Source of the DNA: Methylorubrum extorquens
Lineage (GTDB): Bacteria > Pseudomonadota > Alphaproteobacteria > Rhizobiales > Beijerinckiaceae
DNA: 7,545 nt
Assembly (NCBI GenBank): GCA_019695455.1
Contig: JAEUAC010000241.1
Coordinates: forward strand, 1 to 7,545
Direction of reading: 5' to 3'
This document shows, piece by piece, positions 1 through 5,949 of the stretch (position 1 is its first letter; the number at the start of each line of letters is the position of its first letter). Position numbers and translations under genes: made by a program. The notes under the pieces are model-generated. The model saw nothing but the letters and a program-made list of their open reading frames with translations. It was not told the origin of the DNA and ran no database searches.

Positions 1-39
1 CGCCGCGCGGCGCCGGCGGGCCCCGGTCCGGCCCCGCCA

Positions 40-1350
40 TCAGGGCCGGATCTGGCCCGCGCCGCGGACGCGGTACTTGAACGAGGTCAGCTGCTCGGTG
101 CCGACCGGCCCGCGCGCATGCATGCGGCCGGTCGCGATGCCGATCTCGCCGCCGAAGCCGAACTCCCCGCCATCGGCGAACTGCGTCGAGGCGTTGTGGA
201 GGACGATGGCGGAATCGACCTCGGCGAGGAAGCGCTCGGCCTCGGTCGGGTCGTCGGTCACGATGCAGTCGGTGTGGTGCGACCCCCAGCGCTCGACGTG
301 GTCGAGCGCGTCGCCGAGGCCGTCGACGACCCGGCAGGCGATGATCGCGTCGAGGTATTCGGTCGCCCAATCCGCCTCGGCCGCCGGCCGGACGCGCGGG
401 TCGGCCGCCTGCGCGGCTGCGTCGCCCCGGACCTCGCAGCCGGCGTCGAGCAGGTCTCGCACGAGCGGCCCGAGACGCGTGTCCGCGACCGCGCGGTCGA
501 CGAGAAGCGTCTCGGCGGCGCCGCAGATCCCGGTCCGCCGCATCTTGGCGTTCAGGACGATGCGCCGCGCCATGCCGAGCTCCGCGCCCGCCGCGACGTA
601 GACGTGGCAGAGCCCGTCGAGATGCGCGAAGACCGGGACCCGGGCGTCGGCCTGCACCCGCTCGACCAGCGAGCGGCCGCCGCGCGGTACGATCACGTCG
701 ATGGCGCCGTCGAGGCCGGCCAGCATCAGGCCGACCGCCCCGCGGTCGCGCGTCGGCACGAGCTGGGCGGCGTCGGCCGGAAGTCCCGCCTCCGCGATCC
801 CGCGGCGGAAGGCGTCGGCCAGCGCCGTGGCCGTGCGGAGCGTCTCCGATCCGGCCCGCAGGATGCAGGCGTTCCCGGCCATCAGGCAGAGCGCCGCCGC
901 ATCGACGGTGACGTTGGGCCGGCTCTCGAAGATGACGCCGACGACGCCGAGCGGGGTCGCGACGCGCTCGATGACGAGGCCGTTCGGCCGCTCGATCGTC
1001 GCGAGGAGCCGCCCCACGGGATCGGCCAGGGACGCGACGCCGTCGACGCCGGTCGCGATGCCCTCGATCCGGCCGGGATCGAGCATGAGGCGGTCCATGA
1101 AGGCCGCCGGCCGACCGGCCGCGCGCGCGTCCGCGAGGTCGAGCGCGTTCTGGGCGAGGATGCCGCGCGCGTCCTGCCGGATGCAGGCCGCGGCCGAGGC
1201 GAGCGCCCGCGCCTTCGCGGCGCCGGGCGTCAGGGCGAGGGCACGCGCCGTGGCGCGCGCCTGCGGGCCGATCCGCGCCATCAGGTCGGCGAGCGGCGGC
1301 AGCGCGGCATCCTGCACCGCCCTCGCCTCCATGCCCACGCTCGCGCTCAT
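40..1350 (-). CDS. proA: Glutamate-5-semialdehyde dehydrogenase (gamma-glutamyl phosphate reductase)
   Basis: This cytoplasmic enzyme reduces gamma-glutamyl phosphate with NADPH to glutamate 5-semialdehyde, the second step of proline synthesis from glutamate. The 436-residue protein has an aldehyde dehydrogenase-like fold with ProA-specific motifs: FESRPNVTVDAA at about 141-152, a Gly-rich VPRGGRSLVERV at about 221-232, RRTGICGAAE at 271-280 with the expected catalytic Cys at 276, and the family signature around 349-364 including GSHHTDCIV. The start at 1350 is preceded by GGAGA with 8-nt spacing. The protein is slightly longer than E. coli ProA (417 residues) because of an N-terminal extension of about 15-20 residues. 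A second Met at residue 7 is possible but lacks a better ribosome site. It lies 67 bases downstream of proB on the same strand, so the two probably share a transcript and the labile acyl-phosphate intermediate. It appears intact. Confidence 0.97.
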   Translation of the reverse strand: MSASVGMEARAVQDAALPPLADLMARIGPQARATARALALTPGAAKARALASAAACIRQDARGILAQNALDLADARAAGRPAAFMDRLMLDPGRIEGIATGVDGVASLADPVGRLLATIERPNGLVIERVATPLGVVGVIFESRPNVTVDAAALCLMAGNACILRAGSETLRTATALADAFRRGIAEAGLPADAAQLVPTRDRGAVGLMLAGLDGAIDVIVPRGGRSLVERVQADARVPVFAHLDGLCHVYVAAGAELGMARRIVLNAKMRRTGICGAAETLLVDRAVADTRLGPLVRDLLDAGCEVRGDAAAQAADPRVRPAAEADWATEYLDAIIACRVVDGLGDALDHVERWGSHHTDCIVTDDPTEAERFLAEVDSAIVLHNASTQFADGGEFGFGGEIGIATGRMHARGPVGTEQLTSFKYRVRGAGQIRP

Positions 1351-1417
1351 GACGTCGGTCTCCGAACGGGCGCCGCCTTACCACGACGGCCGGCCGGCGG
1401 CCATCGCGCGCGGCCCC

Positions 1418-2560
1418 TCAGGCGGCGACCTCGCCGGCGCCGCCGGCCGCGAGCGCCAGGTCGTCGCGGTGGATCATCTCCGTACGGCCCGAAAACCCCA
1501 GGATGCCGGCGATCTCGCGGCTCGGGCGGCCCGCGATCTGGCGGGCCAGCGACGCGTCCCAGGCGACGAGGCCGCGCCCGAGCACGGTCCCGGCCGCGTC
1601 CCGCACCACCACGGCGTCGCCGCGGGAGAACTCGCCTTCGACATGCGTCACGCCCACGGGCAGGAGGCTCGCGCCGCCGCGCAGCGCCCGGGCCGCGCCG
1701 GCATCGACGCGCAGGCCGCCCCGCGGCTCGAGCGCCCCCGCGATCCAGGTCTTGCGGGCCGTGGCGGGCGACGAGGAAGTCAGGAACCAGGTGCAGCGCG
1801 CCCCGTCCTGCACCCGCCGGAGCGGGTTCTTGTGGCGCCCGTCGGCGATCAGCATGTGCGTGCCGCCGGCGGTCGCGATCCGGGCCGCGTCCACCTTCGT
1901 CCGCATGCCGCCGCGCGACAGGAGCGAGGCCGCCTCCCCGGCCATGGCCTCGATGGCCGGCGTCACGGCGGGCACGATCGGGATGTGGGCGGCCGTGGGA
2001 TCGAGCGCGGGCGGCGCCGTGTAGAGGCCGTCCACGTCCGAGAAGAGGATCAGGAGGTCCGCCCCCGTCATGGTGGCCACGCGGGCGGCGAGCCGGTCGT
2101 TGTCGCCGTAGCGGATCTCGCTCGTCGCGACCGTGTCGTTCTCGTTCACGACCGGCACGGCCCGCATCTCGAAGAGCCGGCCGATGGTCGCCCGGCCGTT
2201 CAGGTAGCGGCGGCGCTCCTCCGTGTCGGAGAGCGTGAGGAGGATCTGGCCGGCCGTGATGCCGTGGTGGGCGAGCACCTCGGCCCAGGTCCGGGCGAGC
2301 GCGATCTGGCCCACGGCCGCGGCCGCCTGGCTGTCCTCCAGCCGCAGGGCGCCGGCGCCGAGGCCCAGCACGCTGCGCCCGAGCGCGATCGCGCCCGAGG
2401 AGACCACGAGCACGTCGGCGCCGCGGCCATGCAGGTCGGCCAGGTCCTCGGCGAGGGCCGCCAGCCAGGCATGGTTCAGCCGGCCCTTGTGGCGGTCGAC
2501 GAGCAGCGCCGATCCGACCTTGACGACGACGCGCCGGAACTGGCCGAGGGAGGGTGTCAT
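1418..2560 (-). CDS. proB: Glutamate 5-kinase with C-terminal PUA domain
   Basis: This enzyme phosphorylates the gamma-carboxyl of L-glutamate with ATP, the committed and usually proline-inhibited step of proline synthesis. The 380-residue protein has an amino-acid kinase domain at about 8-255: VVVKVGSALL at 11-20 (Lys14), VVSSGAIALG at 52-61, VPVVNENDTVA at 135-145, YGDNDRLAARVA at 151-162, LFSDVDGLY at 172-180, and GGMRTKVDAARIA at 217-229 (Lys222). A PUA domain follows at about 275-365. Length and layout match the two-domain E. coli enzyme (367 residues). The frame stays open 90 codons further upstream, but that part is Arg/Pro-rich, overlaps obgE antisense to no known domain, and is rejected. 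The ATG at 2560 gives the usual family N-terminus, although no good Shine-Dalgarno precedes it. It follows obgE by 122 bases and precedes proA. Confidence 0.96.
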   Translation of the reverse strand: MTPSLGQFRRVVVKVGSALLVDRHKGRLNHAWLAALAEDLADLHGRGADVLVVSSGAIALGRSVLGLGAGALRLEDSQAAAAVGQIALARTWAEVLAHHGITAGQILLTLSDTEERRRYLNGRATIGRLFEMRAVPVVNENDTVATSEIRYGDNDRLAARVATMTGADLLILFSDVDGLYTAPPALDPTAAHIPIVPAVTPAIEAMAGEAASLLSRGGMRTKVDAARIATAGGTHMLIADGRHKNPLRRVQDGARCTWFLTSSSPATARKTWIAGALEPRGGLRVDAGAARALRGGASLLPVGVTHVEGEFSRGDAVVVRDAAGTVLGRGLVAWDASLARQIAGRPSREIAGILGFSGRTEMIHRDDLALAAGGAGEVAA

Positions 2561-2601
2561 GCGAGGGCGGGCCGGATGTCGGTCGGGGCGAGGTCGCCGC
2601 C

Positions 2602-2631
2602 CTTGTACAGGAGCGGGCGATCCAGCCTCAA
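2602..2631 (-). promoter_or_regulatory. Weak candidate promoter for proBA
   Basis: Reading the minus strand, TTGAGG (2631-2626) is followed after 18 bases by TACAAG (2607-2602). Each hexamer matches 4 of 6 positions of the sigma70 consensus. It would start transcription near 2595, about 35 bases before proB. It falls in the 122-base obgE-proB gap, where a secondary promoter would make sense, but in such a sequence a match of this quality can arise by chance. Confidence 0.22.
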
Positions 2632-2682
2632 CCGGCTTGGGGACACCCGCCGGCGTCCCTCGGTCGTGCCGGCACGGCCGCC

Positions 2683-3726
2683 TCAGTCCAGGGAGGGGCG
2701 CCAGGCGTCCTGCGGCTCGGCCATGGCCTCCTCGCGGCGGGATTCGCGGATCGTGTCCGCCAGCCGGTTCAGGGCCTCCGGCATGCCGAAGCCGGACGCG
2801 GAGGACAGGAGGAGAGGCGTCTGCCCGCACGCCTCCGCGAGCGCGGCGAGCTGCCGGTCGCGGGTCTCCTCGTCCAGCGCGTCGGCCTTCGAGAGCGCCA
2901 CGATCTCCGTCTTGTCCTCGAGGCCCGCCCCGTAGGCGTCGAGCTCGCCGCGCACCACCCGGTAGGCCTCGCCCGCGTCGCCGTACGAGCCGTCGACGAG
3001 GTGGAGGAGCACGCGGCAGCGCTCCACGTGGCCGAGGAAGCGGTCGCCGAGGCCCGCCCCCTCGTGCGCGCCCTCGATCAGGCCCGGGATGTCCGCCAGC
3101 ACGAACTCGCGCGTGCCGACCCGGACGACGCCGAGGCCCGGATGGAGGGTGGTGAACGGGTAGTCGGCGATCTTCGGCTTGGCCGACGTGACGGTCGCCA
3201 GGAAGGTCGACTTGCCGGCGTTCGGCAGCCCGACGAGGCCCGCATCCGCGATCAGCTTGAGGCGCAGCCGGATCCAGCGCTCCCTGCCCTCGAGGCCGGG
3301 ATTGGCGTGGCGCGGCGCGCGGTTCGTCGAGGTCTTGAAATGGGCGTTGCCGAAGCCGCCGTTGCCGCCCTTCATCAGGAGCACGCGCTGGCCGACGGCG
3401 GAGATGTCGGCGATCAGCGTCTCGCCGTCCTCGTCCAGCACCTCCGTGCCGGCCGGCACCTTCAGGACCACGTCGTCGCCCTTCGCGCCCGCCCGGTTCT
3501 GCCCCATGCCGTGCTGGCCCTTCTGGGCCTTGAAGTGCACCTGGTAGCGGTAGTCGATCAGCGTGTTCAGGCCGTCGACGCCCTCGACCCAGACGTCGCC
3601 GCCCTTGCCGCCGTCGCCGCCGTTCGGGCCGCCGAACTCGATGAACTTCTCGCGCCGGAACGCGACGATGCCGTTGCCGCCGTCACCGGACCGGATGTAG
3701 ATCTTGGCTTCGTCCAGGAATTTCAT
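2683..3726 (-). CDS. obgE: Obg/CgtA GTPase, ribosome assembly and stress control
   Basis: Obg GTPases bind the 50S particle, act late in large-subunit maturation, and link growth to (p)ppGpp and cell-cycle state. The 347-residue protein has the Gly-rich Obg fold at about 1-158, with the glycine-dense segment GGPNGGDGGKGGDVW at 32-46. The GTPase domain runs from about 159 to 335: G1 GLPNAGKS at 166-173, switch I PFTT at 190-193, G3 DIPG at 212-215, G4 SKAD at 279-282 and G5 SSAS at 308-311. The G4 motif has Ser in place of the usual Asn of NKxD, a variant I recall from other Hyphomicrobiales Obg proteins. The C-terminal tail is only about 12 residues, shorter than the acidic tail of E. coli ObgE (390 residues). 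The start codon is 4 bases past the stop of the exported-protein gene, with only a weak AGTGAGAT-like ribosome site, suggesting translational coupling. Confidence 0.97.
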   Translation of the reverse strand: MKFLDEAKIYIRSGDGGNGIVAFRREKFIEFGGPNGGDGGKGGDVWVEGVDGLNTLIDYRYQVHFKAQKGQHGMGQNRAGAKGDDVVLKVPAGTEVLDEDGETLIADISAVGQRVLLMKGGNGGFGNAHFKTSTNRAPRHANPGLEGRERWIRLRLKLIADAGLVGLPNAGKSTFLATVTSAKPKIADYPFTTLHPGLGVVRVGTREFVLADIPGLIEGAHEGAGLGDRFLGHVERCRVLLHLVDGSYGDAGEAYRVVRGELDAYGAGLEDKTEIVALSKADALDEETRDRQLAALAEACGQTPLLLSSASGFGMPEALNRLADTIRESRREEAMAEPQDAWRPSLD

Positions 3727-3730
3727 GATC

Positions 3731-4150
3731 TCACTGCGGCTGGCGCATCTGCCTGCGCTGGCTCTCGGCGGCGGCCTTGTAGTCGTAGGCGGGAAAGAAC
3801 TCGGTCCGGTAGGGTCCCCAGGCGGTCTGCTCGAGCACCCGGTTCACCTCGCGCAGGCGCTCGGGGGGAAGGCGGAGCGTCACGATCTGGCCGATGCCCA
3901 TCACGACGTACCAGGATTCCACCTCGACGCCGTCCGGCGGGAACTTCTCGTAATAGCCGTTCCTGCGGAGCTGCTCGTTGATCTCGTCCAGGGTCTTAGA
4001 CTGATCGTGCTTCAGGAACACGGTCAGCAGCATGGTGCCCGGCCGGGCCGCCGGCGCGGCCGGCTGGGGCGTCGCCGTCTGCGCCATGGCTGCCCCGCCG
4101 AGCAGCGTGCCCGCGAGCGCCGCGAGCGCCAGTCCGATGCGTCCCGTCAT
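3731..4150 (-). CDS. Small exported protein of unknown function
   Basis: I do not recognise a characterised family for this 139-residue protein. Residues 1-23 form a convincing signal peptide: a short charged start (MTGR), a hydrophobic Ala/Leu/Gly core, and an AMA-Q cleavage site after residue 23. A Pro/Ala-rich linker follows at 25-38. The mature part, 39-125, alternates apparent strands and helices: TMLLTVFLKH, a helix through DEINEQLRRNGYYEKF, VESWYVVMGIGQIVTLRL, a helix PPERLREVNRVLEQ, then YRTEFFPAYDY. This beta-alpha-beta-beta-alpha-beta order resembles dimeric alpha/beta-barrel (ferredoxin-like) proteins of the muconolactone-isomerase type, which is an inference only. The last residues are Gln/Arg-rich. 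A GAGGA ribosome site lies 6 bases before the start at 4150. It ends 4 bases before obgE, so it is co-transcribed with a core cytoplasmic GTPase although it is itself predicted to be periplasmic. Confidence 0.87.
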   Translation of the reverse strand: MTGRIGLALAALAGTLLGGAAMAQTATPQPAAPAARPGTMLLTVFLKHDQSKTLDEINEQLRRNGYYEKFPPDGVEVESWYVVMGIGQIVTLRLPPERLREVNRVLEQTAWGPYRTEFFPAYDYKAAAESQRRQMRQPQ

Positions 4151-4174
4151 GCCGTGTCCTCACCGCGCGATGTG

Positions 4175-4207
4175 GCGACCCGCGCCGCTTAGCACGGCGC
4201 GGGTCGC
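4175..4207 (-). terminator. Strong hairpin between GNAT gene and exported-protein gene
   Basis: A perfect 13-bp GC-rich stem (4175-4187 with 4195-4207) closes a 7-base loop. It begins 4 bases after the GNAT stop and ends 24 bases before the next start. No T-run follows in the transcribed direction, so it is not a classic intrinsic terminator. It could still pause or attenuate transcription, protect the 3' end of the upstream message, or be simply an intergenic palindrome. Confidence 0.5.
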
Positions 4208-4211
4208 GAGG

Positions 4212-4850
4212 TCAGTGGAGGGCGGCCGCCTGGATGGGCGTCTCGCCCTGCCCGGCGACGTAGCCGGTGCGGCCCCAGGCCTTGAAGCTCTCCCACTTGC
4301 GGCGATCCAGCCGGAAGTGGTCGACGGGCAGGAGGCCGCCGCGGGCCGGAAAGACCTGCAGGCCGGAGCCCGTCTGGCCGAAGCCGCACTTCTCGAGCAC
4401 CCGCCGCGAATCCGGGTTGATGACCCGGGCGGAGGCCGAGAGCTCCGTGCCCCCCGAATAGGCGAAGAACGCGTCGATCAGCGCCCGCGCGGCCTCGGTG
4501 GCGAACCCGTTGCCCCAGTGGTCCGCCCCGATCCAGAAGCCGAGCTCCGCACCGCCCTCCTGCCGGCTCGGGAAGATCGACACGGTCCCGATCACCTGTC
4601 CGGGCCGCGCGCGCGGCGTGACGACGAGGGTCAGCCTCTCGCCCTCCATGTTCCGGCGCCGCGCCTCCATGACGAAGGCCCGGCCGTGCTCGGACGTGTA
4701 GGGATGCGGGATGGACGACGTCATCTCGGCTACGGCTTTCACGCCGGCCTGACGGGTGATGTCGGCGACGTCCGCCTGGCGCGGCCAGCGCAGCCAGAGG
4801 CGGCGCGTCTCGAGCCGGAACACGTCATCGCGCGTGAGGTCGGGGAACAT
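4212..4850 (-). CDS. GNAT family N-acetyltransferase, RimJ/RimL-like
   Basis: The 212-residue protein is a GCN5-related N-acetyltransferase, expected to move an acetyl group from acetyl-CoA to an amine. Its N-terminal RLETRRLWLRWPRQAD at 12-27 is the usual opening of the RimJ/RimL-like subfamily. Motif A is LGFWIGADHWGNGFATEA at 103-120, where WGNGFAT forms the pyrophosphate-binding loop. The segment NPDSRRVLEKCGF at 145-157 is the typical conserved helix and turn near the CoA pocket. The C-terminus from about 185 is an extra tail. The reading frame is open far upstream, but the Met at 4850 starts the recognisable domain and has GGAGA 5 bases before it. Similar GNAT genes sit between rpmA and obgE in many Hyphomicrobiales, so a ribosomal protein or translation-factor substrate is tempting but not shown by the sequence. 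Confidence 0.93.
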   Translation of the reverse strand: MFPDLTRDDVFRLETRRLWLRWPRQADVADITRQAGVKAVAEMTSSIPHPYTSEHGRAFVMEARRRNMEGERLTLVVTPRARPGQVIGTVSIFPSRQEGGAELGFWIGADHWGNGFATEAARALIDAFFAYSGGTELSASARVINPDSRRVLEKCGFGQTGSGLQVFPARGGLLPVDHFRLDRRKWESFKAWGRTGYVAGQGETPIQAAALH

Positions 4851-4867
4851 GCCTGTCTCCGATCGGC

Positions 4868-4888
4868 CCTCCCCGCCCGGCGGGGAGG
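4868..4888. repeat. GC hairpin 1 of the rpmA-GNAT intergenic cluster
   Basis: CCTCCCCG (4868-4875) is complementary to CGGGGAGG (4881-4888) with a 5-base loop. It lies just upstream of the GNAT ribosome site on the minus strand. The CTCCCC core is shared with the larger hairpin at 4899-4930. Confidence 0.5.
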
Positions 4889-4898
4889 ACTTGAACGA

Positions 4899-4930
4899 CG
4901 AAGGGGAGGTGGTGTCCCACCTCCCCTTCG
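4899..4930. repeat. Perfect 14-bp hairpin, intergenic palindromic element
   Basis: The arms 4899-4912 (CGAAGGGGAGGTGG) and 4917-4930 are exactly complementary around the loop TGTC. There is no T-run on either side. Perfect stem, tetraloop and intergenic position suit a REP-like palindromic element or an mRNA-stabilising hairpin between rpmA and the GNAT gene. Confidence 0.6.
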
Positions 4931-4939
4931 GATCGGAGC

Positions 4940-4956
4940 CCGGCCGCGAGGGCCGG
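4940..4956. repeat. Short GC hairpin of the rpmA-GNAT cluster
   Basis: CCGGCC (4940-4945) pairs with GGCCGG (4951-4956) over a 5-base loop. It is unremarkable alone in such GC-rich DNA and is listed because it is one of four hairpins in a row. Confidence 0.35.
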
Positions 4957-4969
4957 TCTGAGCTCTGAA

Positions 4970-4995
4970 CCGCCGGGTCCGTGGGACACCGGCGG
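4970..4995 (-). terminator. Hairpin downstream of rpmA, possible terminator
   Basis: The arms CCGCCGGGTCC (4970-4980) and GGAC-A-CCGGCGG (4984-4995) make an 11-bp stem with one bulged base (4988) and a 3-base loop. It starts 28 bases after the rpmA stop, where an intrinsic terminator would be expected. Only two T residues follow in the direction of transcription, so termination would be weak or Rho-assisted. It may set lower expression of the downstream genes relative to rplU-rpmA. Confidence 0.45.
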
Positions 4996-5023
4996 GGGGC
5001 TCTTCGTCGAAGCCGCTCGCCGG

Positions 5024-5314
<291 letters not shown>

Positions 5315-5344
5315 GACGCTTGTGTCCTGAATGCGGGCCTGAAC

Positions 5345-5749
5345 TTACGCCTCGGCAGCCGTGTCGGCTGCGGGCGCGGCGGGCTTGGACGCACGGACGG
5401 GCTTGGGAGCCTTGGCCGGGGCGTCGAGGGTCGAACCGTTCAGCGTGAAGGCGCCGATGCGGACGACCGTGTAATCCTGGCGATGCCCGCGCTTGCGACG
5501 CGAGTTCTGCCGACGGCGCTTCTTGAACGCGATGACCTTGTCGCCGCGCACGTGCTCGACGATCTCGCCCGCGATGGTCGCGCCGGCGACGCCGGGCAGG
5601 CCGATCTCGATGCCGCCCGCATGGGACAGCGTGAGGATCTGGTCGAACGTCACGGCCGATCCGGCCTCGGCGTCGATCTTGGGCAGGGTCACGACATCGT
5701 CGTGGGCGACGCGGAACTGCTTTCCGCCGGTCTTGATCACTGCGAACAT
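5345..5749 (-). CDS. rplU: 50S ribosomal protein L21 with extended C-terminus
   Basis: L21 binds 23S rRNA and takes part in 50S assembly. The 134-residue product opens with MFAVIKTGGKQFRV and carries the basic signature KKRRRQNSRRKRGHRQDYT at about 76-94, both diagnostic of bacterial L21. From about residue 107 an Ala/Pro/Lys-rich tail (APAKAPKPVRASKPAAPAAD) extends past the normal end of the roughly 103-residue E. coli protein; such low-complexity tails occur in several alphaproteobacteria. The frame is open 35 codons upstream, but the GGAGAC ribosome site 4 bases before the ATG at 5749 and the family N-terminus fix the start. It is the first gene of the ribosomal pair and lies behind the promoter at 5883-5912, with a leader of about 125 bases. 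Confidence 0.98.
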   Translation of the reverse strand: MFAVIKTGGKQFRVAHDDVVTLPKIDAEAGSAVTFDQILTLSHAGGIEIGLPGVAGATIAGEIVEHVRGDKVIAFKKRRRQNSRRKRGHRQDYTVVRIGAFTLNGSTLDAPAKAPKPVRASKPAAPAADTAAEA

Positions 5750-5821
5750 CGTTGTCTCCGTGTTCGTGCCGCGGCTCCGCGAACGATCTCGCGTGTCGGG
5801 CTTCTGCAGCTTCGGGGATGC

Positions 5822-5839
5822 TCCGGGGCCAGCCCCGGA
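5822..5839 (-). promoter_or_regulatory. Hairpin in the rplU 5' leader
   Basis: TCCGGGG (5822-5828) and CCCCGGA (5833-5839) form a perfect 7-bp stem with a 4-base loop, about 75 bases upstream of the rplU start and inside the predicted leader. A nearby TTCGGGG (5811-5817) could pair with the same CCCC arm with one mismatch, so two alternative folds are possible. Ribosomal protein leaders often bind their own product, but I cannot match this to a known L21 leader class. Confidence 0.3.
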
Positions 5840-5882
5840 ACGGCGAACGCACACGGCACGGATGCCGGCATACGAAGGAAGC

Positions 5883-5912
5883 CCGATAGGCGGAGCTCCG
5901 CCCGATTGTCAA
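5883..5912 (-). promoter_or_regulatory. Sigma70-like promoter for rplU-rpmA with palindromic spacer
   Basis: On the minus strand a perfect -35 hexamer TTGACA (5912-5907) is followed after 18 bases by TATCGG (5888-5883), a 3-of-6 match to the -10. Transcription would begin near 5876, leaving a leader of about 125 bases before rplU. The spacer contains the perfect 14-bp palindrome GGCGGAGCTCCGCC (5889-5902), filling almost the entire gap between the two hexamers. The -35 is 37 bases beyond the stop of the upstream cyclase gene, so the ribosomal operon does not need read-through. Confidence 0.55.
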
Positions 5913-5949
5913 GCTCGAACGGTGCCTCGGGCCGGGCCCGGGCCTCGGC

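Noticed and set aside
1..39. Palindrome CGCCGCGCGGCG at 1-12 and a 6-bp stem at 15-20 with 33-38, just after the proA stop.
   Set aside because: Short, extremely GC-rich and without a T-run; such symmetry is common in this composition and the flank is cut by the window edge, so a terminator cannot be supported.
118..2238. A plus-strand frame of about 700 codons antisense to proA and proB.
   Set aside because: The product is Arg/Ala/Gly-biased with no motif, as expected for frames opposite high-GC genes; the minus-strand genes have clear catalytic motifs.
2661..2680. Palindrome CGTGCCGGCACG at 2665-2676 just after the obgE stop.
   Set aside because: Once a loop is allowed only about four pairs remain, followed by a mismatch and three more; too weak to call a terminator.
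2561..2830. The proB frame is open for 90 further codons upstream with an ATG at 2830.
   Set aside because: The added residues are Arg/Pro/Gly-rich, resemble no domain, and overlap the end of obgE; the ATG at 2560 gives the standard glutamate 5-kinase N-terminus.
2554..3981. A plus-strand frame of 475 codons antisense to obgE and the exported-protein gene.
   Set aside because: Composition is that of a mirror frame, rich in Arg, Val, Ala and Asp, with no recognisable domain and opposing an unmistakable Obg protein.
4111..4130. Tandem CGCGAGCGC copies in the exported-protein gene.
   Set aside because: They encode the Ala/Leu run of the signal peptide and are explained by codon bias in a hydrophobic core.
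5750..5854. In-frame ATG 35 codons upstream of rplU.
   Set aside because: The extension has no family similarity, and the downstream ATG has a good GGAGAC ribosome site and the canonical MFAVIKTGGKQ start.
5924..5949. GC-rich repeats (GCCTCGG twice) and CCGGGCCCGG next to the cyclase stop.
   Set aside because: The GCCTCGG copies are direct, not inverted, and the palindrome cannot form a stable loop; no T-run follows, so no terminator was called.
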